A stretch of DNA of 64,000 nucleotides, taken from UBA2336 sp031395485. Lineage in GTDB: Bacteria > Bacteroidota > Bacteroidia > Cytophagales > Cyclobacteriaceae. This document shows, piece by piece, positions 8,388 through 17,594 of this stretch (position 1 is the stretch's first letter; each line of letters begins with the position of its first letter). The stretch lies in assembly GCA_031395485.1 (NCBI GenBank), contig JANNUS010000002.1, positions 1-64,000 of the forward strand. Direction: 5' to 3'. The notes under the pieces are model-generated. The model saw only the letters and a program-made list of their open reading frames with translations. It did no database searches and was not told the origin of the DNA. The translations under genes and the position numbers were made by a program.

Positions 8388-10739
8388 TTAACGAACTTTG
8401 GAAATACCCAATTTTTTCATGCGAGCTTCTAAGGTGGTAGGATTGATATCCAGCATTTTCGCAGCTCCATCCTCACCACGGATTTTCCAACCGGTTTTAT
8501 TTAGGGTGTGGATGATGTGTTGGCGCTCGATATCTTCTAATGATGATGCCGCTTTCGTCTTTGCATCCGATGCTTGGTTTTGCACAACTGAAACCTTTGG
8601 AAGCCAATCACCCAGCTCCAATACATTAGATTTAGAAATGATCATGCCGCGTTCAATTACATTTTCAAGTTCACGTACATTGCCGGGCCAATCGTAAGCC
8701 AATAACAAATCAAGTGCAGGTTTAGAAATAGAGTTTATTTTCTTTCCCATCTTGGCTCCATATTTTTTTAGAAAATGTGTTACAAGAACTGGCACATCTT
8801 CTTTTCGGTCGCGAAGGGGTGGGGAGTAAATGGGAAATACATTTAATCGATAGTATAAATCGGCCCTAAATTCTTTGTTGTTCACGGAGGCTTCGAGCTC
8901 GCGATTGGTGGCCGCAATTATTCGAACATCCACCTTCATTGTTTTCGAACTACCCAATCGTTCAAACTCGCCTTCTTGTAATACGCGCAATAATTTTGAT
9001 TGCAAATCAATTGGCATCTCTCCAATTTCATCCAGAAACAATGTTCCCCCATTGGCTAATTCAAATCGTCCAATCTTTTGTTGAATGGCACCTGTGAAAG
9101 CTCCCTTATCATGACCAAATAACTCGCTCTCAATTAAATTGGCAGGAAGCGTGGCGCAATTTACTTTTACCAACGGCCGATCACTCCGTTTGCTTATACT
9201 GTGTATGGCTCTCGCAATTAATTCTTTTCCGGTACCGGATTCCCCAAGTATAAGGACAGTCGCATCTGTATCGGCCACCTGTTCAATTTTTTCCAATACT
9301 GGTTTAAAAGAATTGGCTTTACTTACAATTTCTTCGAAATTGTGTTCATACTTAATCTCTTGTTGCAAATAAATATTTTCAGCTTCCAGCTGCTCTTTTA
9401 ACTCCTTTACCTCATTCAGTGCAGCTTTTAAATTTTCTTCTCCTTCCTTTTGCTCAGTGATGTCAACACACGATATCAGAGACTCTGACCAATCGAATTC
9501 TCCACCGGGAAGCATGACCTGTTTTACCTTTACTATTTTCTTTTGACCTGCAGCGGTTTTAATATCAATAACGCGATCAAAAACCAACTCACCATTGTCG
9601 AATGATAGAATAGAGTCTTTAAACACATCAGGGATGAAATGACTAGCCATGTATTCAAAATACGCTTGCTCGGTTCTGACCTCAAATAACTTTATCTGCG
9701 ATTTGTTCGCTTTCAATCGCTTAATTCTTTGATAGGCCTCCCTTATTTTTTCTGGATGATTTGCAAAGGTCGAATGTAGATCAGTTTCGTATTCCTTTTT
9801 AAGTGCGTCTATGTAATTCTTAACATCTGAATAATCTTCTTGAGCTAGTCCAATCGGAGAATCTTCAAAGAGGCTTTTATAGCGCGCCATATTTTCATCA
9901 ATCAGCTCATCCTTTCGTTTACGTTCGATTTCTGCACCCGCTCTGGAAGCAAATATTTTCAAGATATTTAATTTCTGATTGCTGATCGACATCGGCTTCG
10001 TATCGAATATGGCAATGTGGCCAATTACTTCCCCATTGCTTAAATAAATTGGTACACCAAAGTAAGACTTGATGCCATCATCCTTTGGGAACAATGCGTC
10101 CAGATCGGAAGTGCAATAGTAATTTTCGCCCTTCATTACAATCTCGCAAGGTGTGCCCCTGAGATCGTATTGAAAATTATCTAAAAAACTGTCGCGCTCA
10201 ATATAGACGAGGGTTCGCACCCGATCTTTTGCGGCATTTGTGCATTCGGTAACAATGGCGTATCGAATTCCAGTAGACATGATAACATGATAGGCGAGCG
10301 AGCGGAAAAAATCTCCGCCAATGACAGCGGCAGTTCCTTCAGAAATCATCCGAAGCATTTCATTGGGATCATCTCCCTCTTGGCCTTCACTTTTTAGTAA
10401 AAATGAATTGTATTTATCGTTACCAACCGAAATGCTGACCATGGCATAAATCAGTATATGATCTCCACTCTTTAACAATGAAACGAAGGGAGGCTGAATT
10501 GAATTTCGATTGGATTGCAGTGATTCAAGCCATGATTTGAAATTTCCGGTGCTAATAAGTGAAAATATGGATTGCCCAATTAAATCGATCTTGGATTGCC
10601 CAAGCCATTGGCAGGAGGCTTGGTTGACGTAGACAATCTTCCCTTCATTATTAGTCCAAACCACACCTTCGGTAAGGTTGTTTAAGGTTGCCTCGTAAAA
10701 GTCAAGATGCTTTGAATCCAATTGAGTAGGCTTGCTCAT
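8388..10739 (-). CDS. Sigma-54-dependent transcriptional activator (PAS-GAF-PAS-AAA+-Fis)
   Basis: A 783-residue enhancer-binding protein. An N-terminal PAS domain (about 12-115) is followed by a GAF-like domain (about 130-275), a second PAS-like region (about 285-425) and a coiled coil. The AAA+ domain follows, with Walker A GESGTGKE near residue 498, the sigma-54-contacting GAFTGA loop near 545, Walker B GGTLFLDEIGEM and the YYRLNVFP block. The C-terminus is a Fis-type helix-turn-helix (GAAKMLDINPTTLEARMKKLG). There is no receiver domain, so signals probably enter through PAS/GAF. Two palindromes and a sigma-54-like promoter lie directly downstream in front of the thioredoxin-like/crp operon, its probable target. 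Confidence 0.95.
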   Translation of the reverse strand: MSKPTQLDSKHLDFYEATLNNLTEGVVWTNNEGKIVYVNQASCQWLGQSKIDLIGQSIFSLISTGNFKSWLESLQSNRNSIQPPFVSLLKSGDHILIYAMVSISVGNDKYNSFLLKSEGQEGDDPNEMLRMISEGTAAVIGGDFFRSLAYHVIMSTGIRYAIVTECTNAAKDRVRTLVYIERDSFLDNFQYDLRGTPCEIVMKGENYYCTSDLDALFPKDDGIKSYFGVPIYLSNGEVIGHIAIFDTKPMSISNQKLNILKIFASRAGAEIERKRKDELIDENMARYKSLFEDSPIGLAQEDYSDVKNYIDALKKEYETDLHSTFANHPEKIREAYQRIKRLKANKSQIKLFEVRTEQAYFEYMASHFIPDVFKDSILSFDNGELVFDRVIDIKTAAGQKKIVKVKQVMLPGGEFDWSESLISCVDITEQKEGEENLKAALNEVKELKEQLEAENIYLQQEIKYEHNFEEIVSKANSFKPVLEKIEQVADTDATVLILGESGTGKELIARAIHSISKRSDRPLVKVNCATLPANLIESELFGHDKGAFTGAIQQKIGRFELANGGTLFLDEIGEMPIDLQSKLLRVLQEGEFERLGSSKTMKVDVRIIAATNRELEASVNNKEFRADLYYRLNVFPIYSPPLRDRKEDVPVLVTHFLKKYGAKMGKKINSISKPALDLLLAYDWPGNVRELENVIERGMIISKSNVLELGDWLPKVSVVQNQASDAKTKAASSLEDIERQHIIHTLNKTGWKIRGEDGAAKMLDINPTTLEARMKKLGISKVR

Positions 10740-11010
10740 AGAACCTCAAATTTCATAAAATTAGCACTTTTAAATTGTCTCGTAAGTTACTTACTTGAAA
10801 TTAATAGAGGGTTAATTAAAAACTTATTTGCAATACCTTGTAGCACGATCGAGTACTTCAAATGAAGTAGAGCAACTGTAGAATCTAATTGGATAGTATT
10901 TGTGAGGTTCAAATCTTAATAATTCTTATCTTTATAAAGCACAGAGAAATCAAAAGAGAGTAATGTGCCCTGTCCGATGCACTTAGTTCTTGAAATTTAT
11001 TCCCACAAAA
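10740..11010. other. Intergenic region between divergent genes
   Basis: About 270 bp, AT-rich, between the start of the sigma-54 activator gene (minus) and the TauE/SafE gene (plus). It contains an inverted repeat TACTTCA-AA-TGAAGTA at 10854-10869 that could be an operator. No RNA gene or convincing promoter consensus was recognised. Confidence 0.35.
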
Positions 11011-11397
11011 ATGAAAAGTAATATGGAATGGCAACACGTAGTGGCTATTGCCACGATAGGCTTAGCAGCAGGAATACTAAGCGGCATGTTAGGACTAGGC
11101 GGAGCGATTATAATCATTCCGGCCTTGGTGGTAGTATTGGGGTATTCGCAACAATCGGCACAAGGCACAGCATTAATGATGATGGTACTACCTGTGGGAG
11201 CCCTTGCAGCCTTTCAATATTATCAGAATGGTTTTGTAGATATGAAAGTAGCGTTGGTCATGGCCGTATTCTTCTTTATCGGTGGGTATTTCGGTGCCAA
11301 ATTCGCCTCCCACATACCGCAAGAAATGTTGAAGAAAATATTTGCGCTAGTACTGGTAGTTATAGCAGTTAAGATGTGGTTTTTCGATAAACACTGA
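11011..11397 (+). CDS. Half-size TauE/SafE (TSUP) family membrane protein
   Basis: A 128-residue membrane protein with about four hydrophobic segments. The first segment carries AAGILSGMLGLGGAIIIIPAL, the glycine-rich repeat signature of TauE/SafE anion exporters. Full members are about 250 residues with two such halves; this one has a single half, so it would have to dimerise. The ATG at 11011 is preferred over an upstream TTG (10990). The gene is isolated: divergent from the sigma-54 activator gene and convergent with the next gene. Substrate unknown (sulfite, sulfonates or other organic anions in the wider family). Confidence 0.8.
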   Translation: MKSNMEWQHVVAIATIGLAAGILSGMLGLGGAIIIIPALVVVLGYSQQSAQGTALMMMVLPVGALAAFQYYQNGFVDMKVALVMAVFFFIGGYFGAKFASHIPQEMLKKIFALVLVVIAVKMWFFDKH

Positions 11398-11522
11398 AAA
11401 ATGAAAAACTTGCCAGTCTAAAATTGAACTGGAAAAATTCAACGTTATTTTTAACCAGAGTTTTTATTTGAGGAGAAAATAGTCAACTGATAGAAATTGG
11501 TTATGATTTATAGATATCTCGT

Positions 11523-12407
11523 TTAATAGGCACGCATTCCAACCTTAAACAATTTACTTTCCCCTTGATCATTATCTGATATCAGGTGCAAAATAAATTC
11601 ATTCCCCTTCACTGAGGCCACACATAGACCTTCAATTTTTTCTCCTTTAAACTCTCCACCTACCTCGAGAAGGTTTATCATTCCGTCTAATTTTAAATAA
11701 GCCTGATTGATTTTATTAGTAATCGAACTAATCCAACCTATATAACTATCTCCGATAGCGCCATCATCATACGAATTACTGGTGAGCTCGCTAGATAACG
11801 TAAATAGTAAAAGGTCATGCGACTCAACATAACACAATTCTGAAATTCCGATGAAGGGTGTGCTGTTCATTGATAACTCCAACTCCACAATAGCTATAGG
11901 TACTTCTGCCTGTTTGTGCCAAAAATCTATATCTGTAACAATTATGTGGTTCTTTGGGTACTCCGTATTACCCCGATTGCCTAAAACAACCCGACTGCCA
12001 ATCAGCGTGGAAGCTTCAATATTTATCTCGTCAATTTGTGCTTTTAAACGCTTTAAAAAGTAACGATAATTAAATGATTCAAAACTCCACCCCTGTTGAA
12101 GAGGAATGCGTATCATGCTTGTTCGGTTCTTTCGTGAACCAGAACCTAGCGCTATTAAATAATCTTTGCCATCTGCAGAGACTATTGTTGAAGTCTCGAA
12201 GTCAGCCTTTTCTGATTTAGCAATTCGTTTAGCTGGAGCATCGAAAAGATGAACAGTGTCAACTTTTTTATAGTCTGTATCCAATACTAAAATATGGCTG
12301 GCATCGTCACCGATGAGAAATAATTTATCATCATAGAAATTAATGGACGATCCCGAAGGGAAATCAGGAAGCAGTAAAGAAGTAATCAGCTCTAATTTGT
12401 GGCTCAT
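11523..12407 (-). CDS. Uncharacterised beta-propeller-like protein
   Basis: A 294-residue protein taken from ATG 12407; an in-frame GTG at 12425 would add six residues. It has repeated short strands of the type KLFLIGDDASHILVLDTDY and NHIIVTDIDFW, spaced like blades of a beta-propeller. There is no signal peptide. It recalls a family of Bacteroidota proteins listed under a domain of unknown function (possibly DUF6929), but that match is from memory and not firm. Neighbours give no functional hint: it is convergent with the TauE/SafE gene and divergent from batB. Confidence 0.6.
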   Translation of the reverse strand: MSHKLELITSLLLPDFPSGSSINFYDDKLFLIGDDASHILVLDTDYKKVDTVHLFDAPAKRIAKSEKADFETSTIVSADGKDYLIALGSGSRKNRTSMIRIPLQQGWSFESFNYRYFLKRLKAQIDEINIEASTLIGSRVVLGNRGNTEYPKNHIIVTDIDFWHKQAEVPIAIVELELSMNSTPFIGISELCYVESHDLLLFTLSSELTSNSYDDGAIGDSYIGWISSITNKINQAYLKLDGMINLLEVGGEFKGEKIEGLCVASVKGNEFILHLISDNDQGESKLFKVGMRAY

Positions 12408-12544
12408 GGATTTTTTTCTAATCACCCAATATAATCAACAAATAACCTAACCCGGCATGTCTTACAAAGAACATGCTACCCTTCCACCAGCGGTATTGCT
12501 CAAGTAAATCTATAATTGTTACTTGCATGTTGAAAACTAAATGA

Positions 12545-13510
12545 ATGACCTGGTATCGCGGATTAGGAGCTACTGAAATTGTATTTCTGTCGGTATTTTT
12601 TGCACTCTATGTGCTATATATCTGGCGGGTAATCCGAATAGCCCGATCACTCAACACCCCCTTTTCAAATGTGTTCATTAAAGCTTTTTTTCGCACAGTC
12701 ATTTTCGGGTTGCTCATCGTAGCCTTATTAGGACCCTCTTTTGGAGAATCTAAGAAAGAAGTAAAATCGGTTGGGAAAGACATTATGATTTGTGTAGACC
12801 TCTCCAAATCAATGGACGCCATCGATATTGCACCCACTCGCATTGAAAAAATTAAGCACGAACTAATAAAGATTGTTGCGGCATTTAACTCGGATCGTAT
12901 TGGTGTTGTCATTTTTTCTGGGGAAGCATTTTTACAATGCCCGCTCACATACGATCAAAGTGCTCTTAATCTTTTTATTGAAACGATGAATACTGGATTG
13001 GTTCCTTCGTCCGGAACAGATTTTGGACCTCCCATGCGAATGGCCATTCAAAAAATGGAACAAGAAACAAACCGTGCCCAAGCCAAGTCAAAGATTATTA
13101 TCCTCATTAGTGATGGTGAGGACTTCGGTGAAGAAACAAATGAAGTAGTTCAGGAAATAGAAAGTGAAAGCATTAAACTTTTTACGCTGGGGATTGGGAC
13201 CGAGAAAGGCGGGCAAATTCGAGCAGGATCCGGATTTAAAACCGACAAACAAGGGAATTTAGTAGTGAGCAAATTAAACCCAACGTCATTAAAAGCATTG
13301 GCGAGTAAAACCGGAGGGAAATATTTCGAAATCAATGAAACCAGAAATGATGTTTCACGGTTAATTAATACTGTAAGTAAAATTGAAGGAGAATTGATGG
13401 ATGCCCGATTTGTTGATGTTACCGCTAATAAGTATTACTATTTTTTGATTACTGCCCTCGTTCTTTTAGCGTTGGATGTACTCATTAATATTAAAACAGT
13501 GAAGATATGA
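12545..13510 (+). CDS. batB: BatB-like VWA-domain membrane protein
   Basis: A 321-residue protein with two N-terminal membrane helices (about 10-27 and 50-66), a von Willebrand A domain (about 75-275) with an intact MIDAS motif DLSKSMD and a distal LISDGEDFG, and a C-terminal helix (about 297-314). This is the BatA/BatB arrangement of the Bacteroides aerotolerance operon, thought to work at the cell envelope. Its stop overlaps the start of the next gene (ATGA), so the two are translationally linked. Neither batA nor batD/batE is adjacent in this window, unlike the usual cluster. Confidence 0.88.
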   Translation: MTWYRGLGATEIVFLSVFFALYVLYIWRVIRIARSLNTPFSNVFIKAFFRTVIFGLLIVALLGPSFGESKKEVKSVGKDIMICVDLSKSMDAIDIAPTRIEKIKHELIKIVAAFNSDRIGVVIFSGEAFLQCPLTYDQSALNLFIETMNTGLVPSSGTDFGPPMRMAIQKMEQETNRAQAKSKIIILISDGEDFGEETNEVVQEIESESIKLFTLGIGTEKGGQIRAGSGFKTDKQGNLVVSKLNPTSLKALASKTGGKYFEINETRNDVSRLINTVSKIEGELMDARFVDVTANKYYYFLITALVLLALDVLINIKTVKI

Positions 13511-14370
13511 AATCGTTAAGCACACTGTTATTTCTGGTTGCCTTGCTGATTGATCCTACAAGAATTGGAAAAATAAATACATTAAAGGCAGATGCTAAAA
13601 AAGCTTACGCGGCAGGTGATTATAAAACCGCGATCAGTAAATACCGTTACCTGGTTGATTCTCTACAGGTAAAGGAGGATGAAGTATTGCTAAACTTAGG
13701 CAATGCCTATTTCCAATTAAACGACACAACGAATGCTGTAAATCAGTACCAGTCTGTAACACAAAGCACAAAAAATTTACTGCGCTCAAAAGCCCAGCAA
13801 CAACTTGGTGTAATGACGAATCGCCAAGGAAAATTTGAAGAAGCACTCAACCATTTCAAACAATCCATTAAAAGTGACCCAACAAATGAAGATGCACGCT
13901 ATAATTATGAACTACTGAAGAAGAAACTGGAGGAGCAGAAAAAGAAGGATCAACAAAAGCAAGAGCAGAACAAGGATCAAAATAAAGATCAGGAAAATAA
14001 AGAACAAGAGAAGAAAGATCAACAAGACAAGCAAAAGGAAGATCAGAAAAAAGATCAGGATAATAAGAAGGAAGAACAAAAGGAAGATCAGCAGAAAAAA
14101 GATCAGGAGCAGAAAGACAGCGAGCAAAAGAAAAAAGAGGAGGAGAAGAAGGAGCAGGAGCAGGAACAAAATAAAGAGCAAAAAGAAAATAAAGATCCAG
14201 AGAAAAAAGACACTCCGCCTGCTGTTTCAGAAAAACTGAAACAAATGCAAATGAGTGAGGAGAAAGCCAAAATGATTCTGGAGGCAATGAGAAATCAGGA
14301 GATACAATATCTGCAACAAAATAAGCGCAAAGCCACTAAACCAAAGGATAAAGGAAAGCCAGACTGGTAA
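13507..14370 (+). CDS. batC: BatC-like TPR protein with a charged low-complexity tail
   Basis: A 287-residue protein: an N-terminal hydrophobic segment, then about three tetratricopeptide repeats (residues 25-145; AKKAYAAGDYKTAISKYRYLV, LLNLGNAYFQLND, DARYNYELL). A stretch of about 100 residues (about 140-240) follows that consists almost only of K, E, Q, D and N, probably an extended coiled coil or disordered linker. A short hydrophilic end closes the protein. Position directly behind batB with a 4-bp overlap supports the BatC name. The low-complexity region gives long spurious frames on the other strand. Confidence 0.82.
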   Translation: MKSLSTLLFLVALLIDPTRIGKINTLKADAKKAYAAGDYKTAISKYRYLVDSLQVKEDEVLLNLGNAYFQLNDTTNAVNQYQSVTQSTKNLLRSKAQQQLGVMTNRQGKFEEALNHFKQSIKSDPTNEDARYNYELLKKKLEEQKKKDQQKQEQNKDQNKDQENKEQEKKDQQDKQKEDQKKDQDNKKEEQKEDQQKKDQEQKDSEQKKKEEEKKEQEQEQNKEQKENKDPEKKDTPPAVSEKLKQMQMSEEKAKMILEAMRNQEIQYLQQNKRKATKPKDKGKPDW

Positions 14371-14455
14371 TTTGCCATTAATCCATGGTCGGGTATAATA
14401 ACTTAGAACTTGGGCTCAATACTAACAACTCGGGACTATTAACTATTTTTACAAA

Positions 14456-15634
14456 ATGAAAGAAGTCTATATCATCGCTGCAGTCCGCACACCCATTGGT
14501 AGTTTCGGAGGAAGTTTAAGTTCGCTCTCTGCTGTTAAACTAGGGTCTATTGCCTTTAAAGGTGCTGTTGAAAAAGCGGGCATTGATCCAAAACTTGTTC
14601 AGGAAGTTTTTGTGGGTAACGTAATTCCCGCAGGTCTTGCGCAAGCTCCTGCAACTCAAGTTGCTGTTGGTGCCGGCTTGGGTTACAACATACCCTGCAC
14701 GTTGGTAAATAAAGTTTGTGCATCGGGAATGAAAGCCGTTATGTTGGGTGCCCAGTCCATTATGCTTGGACAAAATGATGTAGTACTTGCCGGAGGTATG
14801 GAGAGCATGAGCAACATCCCATATTATCTGATGAAGGCACGCTATGGTTATAAGTATGGCAATGGAGAATTGATTGATGGATTAACTTTTGATGGCCTCA
14901 CCGATGTATACAATCGTTGTGCGATGGGCGTATGTGCGGATAATACCGCGAACGAAATGAACATTTCTCGTCAAGATCAGGATACATATGCCATCAATTC
15001 TTACAAGCGTTCAGCAGCTGCTTGGGCTGCCGGAAAATTTAAAGATGAAATTGTTGGCGTGGAGATCACCGATCGCAAAGGCAACGTTACAATCTTTGTA
15101 GAAGATGAAGAGTATAAAAATGTAAGCTTCGATAAAATACCCGGACTAAAGCCTGTATTCTCTAAAGAAGGAACTGTTACAGCAGCGAATGCATCAACCA
15201 TCAATGATGGCGCCTCCGCGCTTGTACTAATGAGCAAGGAAAAAGCTAAAGAACTTGGATTAAAACCTATTGCGAAAATACTTGGCTTTGGCGATGCCGC
15301 ACAAGACCCGATGTGGTTTACCACTGCTCCCTCCCTGGCAATTCCAAAAGCATTGAAACATGCCGGTGTTGATCAGAAAAATGTTGGCTACTATGAAATA
15401 AATGAAGCGTTCTCAGCCGTAGCAATTGCCAACAATATAAAGCTTGTGCTTGATCCTGAAAAAGTAAACGTTAATGGCGGTGCCGTGGCATTAGGGCATC
15501 CACTAGGCTCATCCGGTTCACGGATTATAGCAACGCTGGTGAATGTACTGAAGCAAAATAATTCGAGCATTGGAGTAGCCGGCATTTGCAATGGTGGCGG
15601 AGGGGCTTCGGCTATTGTTATCGAAAACATTTAG
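14456..15634 (+). CDS. Acetyl-CoA C-acyltransferase (thiolase)
   Basis: A 392-residue thiolase of normal length. The nucleophile C88 is in NKVCASGMKA, the histidine H348 in LGHPLGSSG, and the second cysteine C378 in GICNGGGGASA. The mid-protein block GGMESMSN is also present. It would condense two acetyl-CoA or cleave 3-ketoacyl-CoA in the cytoplasm. No other beta-oxidation gene is adjacent, so a biosynthetic acetoacetyl-CoA role is equally possible. It is followed after 3 bp by a small membrane protein gene. Confidence 0.95.
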   Translation: MKEVYIIAAVRTPIGSFGGSLSSLSAVKLGSIAFKGAVEKAGIDPKLVQEVFVGNVIPAGLAQAPATQVAVGAGLGYNIPCTLVNKVCASGMKAVMLGAQSIMLGQNDVVLAGGMESMSNIPYYLMKARYGYKYGNGELIDGLTFDGLTDVYNRCAMGVCADNTANEMNISRQDQDTYAINSYKRSAAAWAAGKFKDEIVGVEITDRKGNVTIFVEDEEYKNVSFDKIPGLKPVFSKEGTVTAANASTINDGASALVLMSKEKAKELGLKPIAKILGFGDAAQDPMWFTTAPSLAIPKALKHAGVDQKNVGYYEINEAFSAVAIANNIKLVLDPEKVNVNGGAVALGHPLGSSGSRIIATLVNVLKQNNSSIGVAGICNGGGGASAIVIENI

Positions 15635-15637
15635 CAA

Positions 15638-16090
15638 ATGAGAAAGTCAATAGCACTAACCCCGAACGCAACAAAATGGAGTTATATTATTAGTGGAACA
15701 ATTAATTTAGCCCTTGGAATTAGCCACTTCTTAAAAGCAGCCTCACTCACAAATTGGGAATCAATTGTAGGAGCATTCATTGGGATAGCCGGAATCCTGG
15801 TTATTCTTTTTGGCGTATTCTCATCCAATCCTGCAAATAAACTTATGCCCATGGTTCAGGTTGATGAAACCTGCATTTTGGTAAAAGAGGACTTACATAA
15901 ACGGGAGCGAAAAATTGATTGGAAAAATATAAAAGAAATAACCTATAAATCTTTTGAATTAGATTTTCTACTAGATGACAACAACCGTGAAATCATAAAT
16001 CTTAGGACGAACGGAGAAATTTCAATTGAGATAAAAAAAACAATACGGAGATTTGCAGGCGACAGGCAAATAAAAATTATTGGAGGGTAA
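15638..16090 (+). CDS. Small membrane protein with PH-like tail, function unknown
   Basis: A 150-residue protein not assigned to a family. Residues about 14-32 and 43-62 are hydrophobic helices. The rest (about 75-150) is soluble, with alternating strands (CILVKEDLHKRERKIDWKNIKEITY) reminiscent of bacterial PH-like domains found behind two membrane helices. It lies 3 bp downstream of the thiolase gene and may be co-transcribed, without an obvious functional link. Confidence 0.65.
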   Translation: MRKSIALTPNATKWSYIISGTINLALGISHFLKAASLTNWESIVGAFIGIAGILVILFGVFSSNPANKLMPMVQVDETCILVKEDLHKRERKIDWKNIKEITYKSFELDFLLDDNNREIINLRTNGEISIEIKKTIRRFAGDRQIKIIGG

Positions 16091-16163
16091 TCCTACACAA
16101 CAATCGAAATGGCCTTGGCGTTACTAAGGAGGCTATTTTTAATCTTTCGATAGCTTCAGTTTA

Positions 16164-17480
16164 ATGAAAATAATTACAATACTTTTCTGTTTGATCACTT
16201 TTTTTACGCAGGCGCAGCGTGAAGTAAATACATTTTACGATCAAGCTAAGCAGCAGCCGCAAGAAGTATATACTGTTGCGCAAGATGATGCCGAAAAGCT
16301 AATTGGCAAATATCAAAAATACTTTCCAAATGGTACACTAGCCATAGAAGGAAGCTTTAACAATGGCAGAAAATCCGGAGTCTTCACGGAATATCATGAG
16401 TCCGGAAAACTCGCGCGAAAAATGATCTATGTAAACGGACTGCGTCATGGAGCTGTGGAGGTTTTCGATGAAACTGGGCAACCGGTTCAAAAAGCATTTT
16501 ATCAGAATGATTTATTGGTAGATAGCGTTCAGTCATTTTTCGACTCGGGAATCGTTAAAAGCGAGACTGTCTTTAAAAAAGGCAAGCCAGAGGGTGTTGT
16601 CCGTGAATACTATACCAGAGGTAGTATGAAAAAAGAAATCATGTACGCGCATGGAAAGCCAAACGGAATTGCAAGAACTTTCTTTGAGACTGGCAACGTG
16701 GCAACCGAATGCAATTACAAGAGCGGGATCATGACGGGCTACTACAAAATTTTTTACGACAACGGCCAGCTCGAAACTGTTTCTTCTATGAAAGAAGGCT
16801 CTAAAAATGGTGAGTTTAAAAATTACGATCGCGAAGGTCATTTAATACTGGAGGGTAACTTTAAGAACGGACGATTACACGGTGATAATACAGGCTATCA
16901 TGCAAACGGCACCATCAAGCATCGTTTTAAATACGATGAAGGCAGCAAAACAGGAACCGGATATACATACCACCCGAATGGTGCGCTGAAAATTAAAGAG
17001 CAGTTTGCCCTTAACGGATTAGACTGGATAATGGAAGAATACTCAAGTACGGATAAGAGAATTTCAGAAAAACGATATCGAAACAAATTACCCCATGGAA
17101 TGTGGATTTTCTATTACGAAGATGGAAAGACCGAGAAACTGAAAGAGAACTACGAAAACTCTAAACTTTCAGGAATACGGAACGAATATTTCGCATCCGG
17201 AAAACTTGCGAAAGAAGAAACTTATAAATTCAATATGCTGAACGGCCCCTTTAAAACATACTACGAAAACGGATTAACCGAAGCAGAAGGTGAATGCCGC
17301 TCACAAAGAAGGCACGGGCCTTTTACAGCCTATTACCCCAACGGAAAGATTAAAGAACAGGGAGAATATATTGCAGACCGCAAACATAAAGACTGGAATG
17401 AGTATGATGAGCAAGGGAATCTTGTAAGAACGTTTGTTTTCAAAGCAGGTATTCTTGTTGAGACAAAAGTAAGCAAGTAG
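16164..17480 (+). CDS. Secreted MORN-variant repeat protein (YwqK-like)
   Basis: A 438-residue protein with a signal peptide (about residues 1-17, ending TQAQ). It has roughly 15 repeats of about 23 residues with the pattern Y-x-N-G-x-L/x-x-x-E-x-x-Y-x-N/x-G-x-x-x-G, for example YFPNGTLAIEGSFNNGRKSG and YHESGKLARKMIYVNGLRHG. This is the MORN-type variant often annotated as YwqK antitoxin-like; here the signal peptide makes an antitoxin role implausible. A periplasmic or surface scaffold is more likely. It stands alone between the small membrane protein and purC. Confidence 0.8.
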   Translation: MKIITILFCLITFFTQAQREVNTFYDQAKQQPQEVYTVAQDDAEKLIGKYQKYFPNGTLAIEGSFNNGRKSGVFTEYHESGKLARKMIYVNGLRHGAVEVFDETGQPVQKAFYQNDLLVDSVQSFFDSGIVKSETVFKKGKPEGVVREYYTRGSMKKEIMYAHGKPNGIARTFFETGNVATECNYKSGIMTGYYKIFYDNGQLETVSSMKEGSKNGEFKNYDREGHLILEGNFKNGRLHGDNTGYHANGTIKHRFKYDEGSKTGTGYTYHPNGALKIKEQFALNGLDWIMEEYSSTDKRISEKRYRNKLPHGMWIFYYEDGKTEKLKENYENSKLSGIRNEYFASGKLAKEETYKFNMLNGPFKTYYENGLTEAEGECRSQRRHGPFTAYYPNGKIKEQGEYIADRKHKDWNEYDEQGNLVRTFVFKAGILVETKVSK

Positions 17481-17594
17481 TCGCTCGTATGAAGTCGCCC
17501 CAGTTCGCGTTAAACGGATAACTGAAAAAATTAATTATCCATCCTTAATCTTATCTCCATAACATTTTCAATCTTTGCACTTCTTACTATTTCT

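Noticed and set aside
13868..14287. Long minus-strand reading frames opposite batC, rich in Leu/Phe/Ser
   Set aside because: They are mirror images of the K/E/Q/D low-complexity tail of batC and have no start context or homology features.
16164..17480. Antitoxin function for the MORN/YwqK-like repeat protein
   Set aside because: It has a signal peptide and no toxin gene is adjacent; the antitoxin label of this repeat family is a historical annotation.
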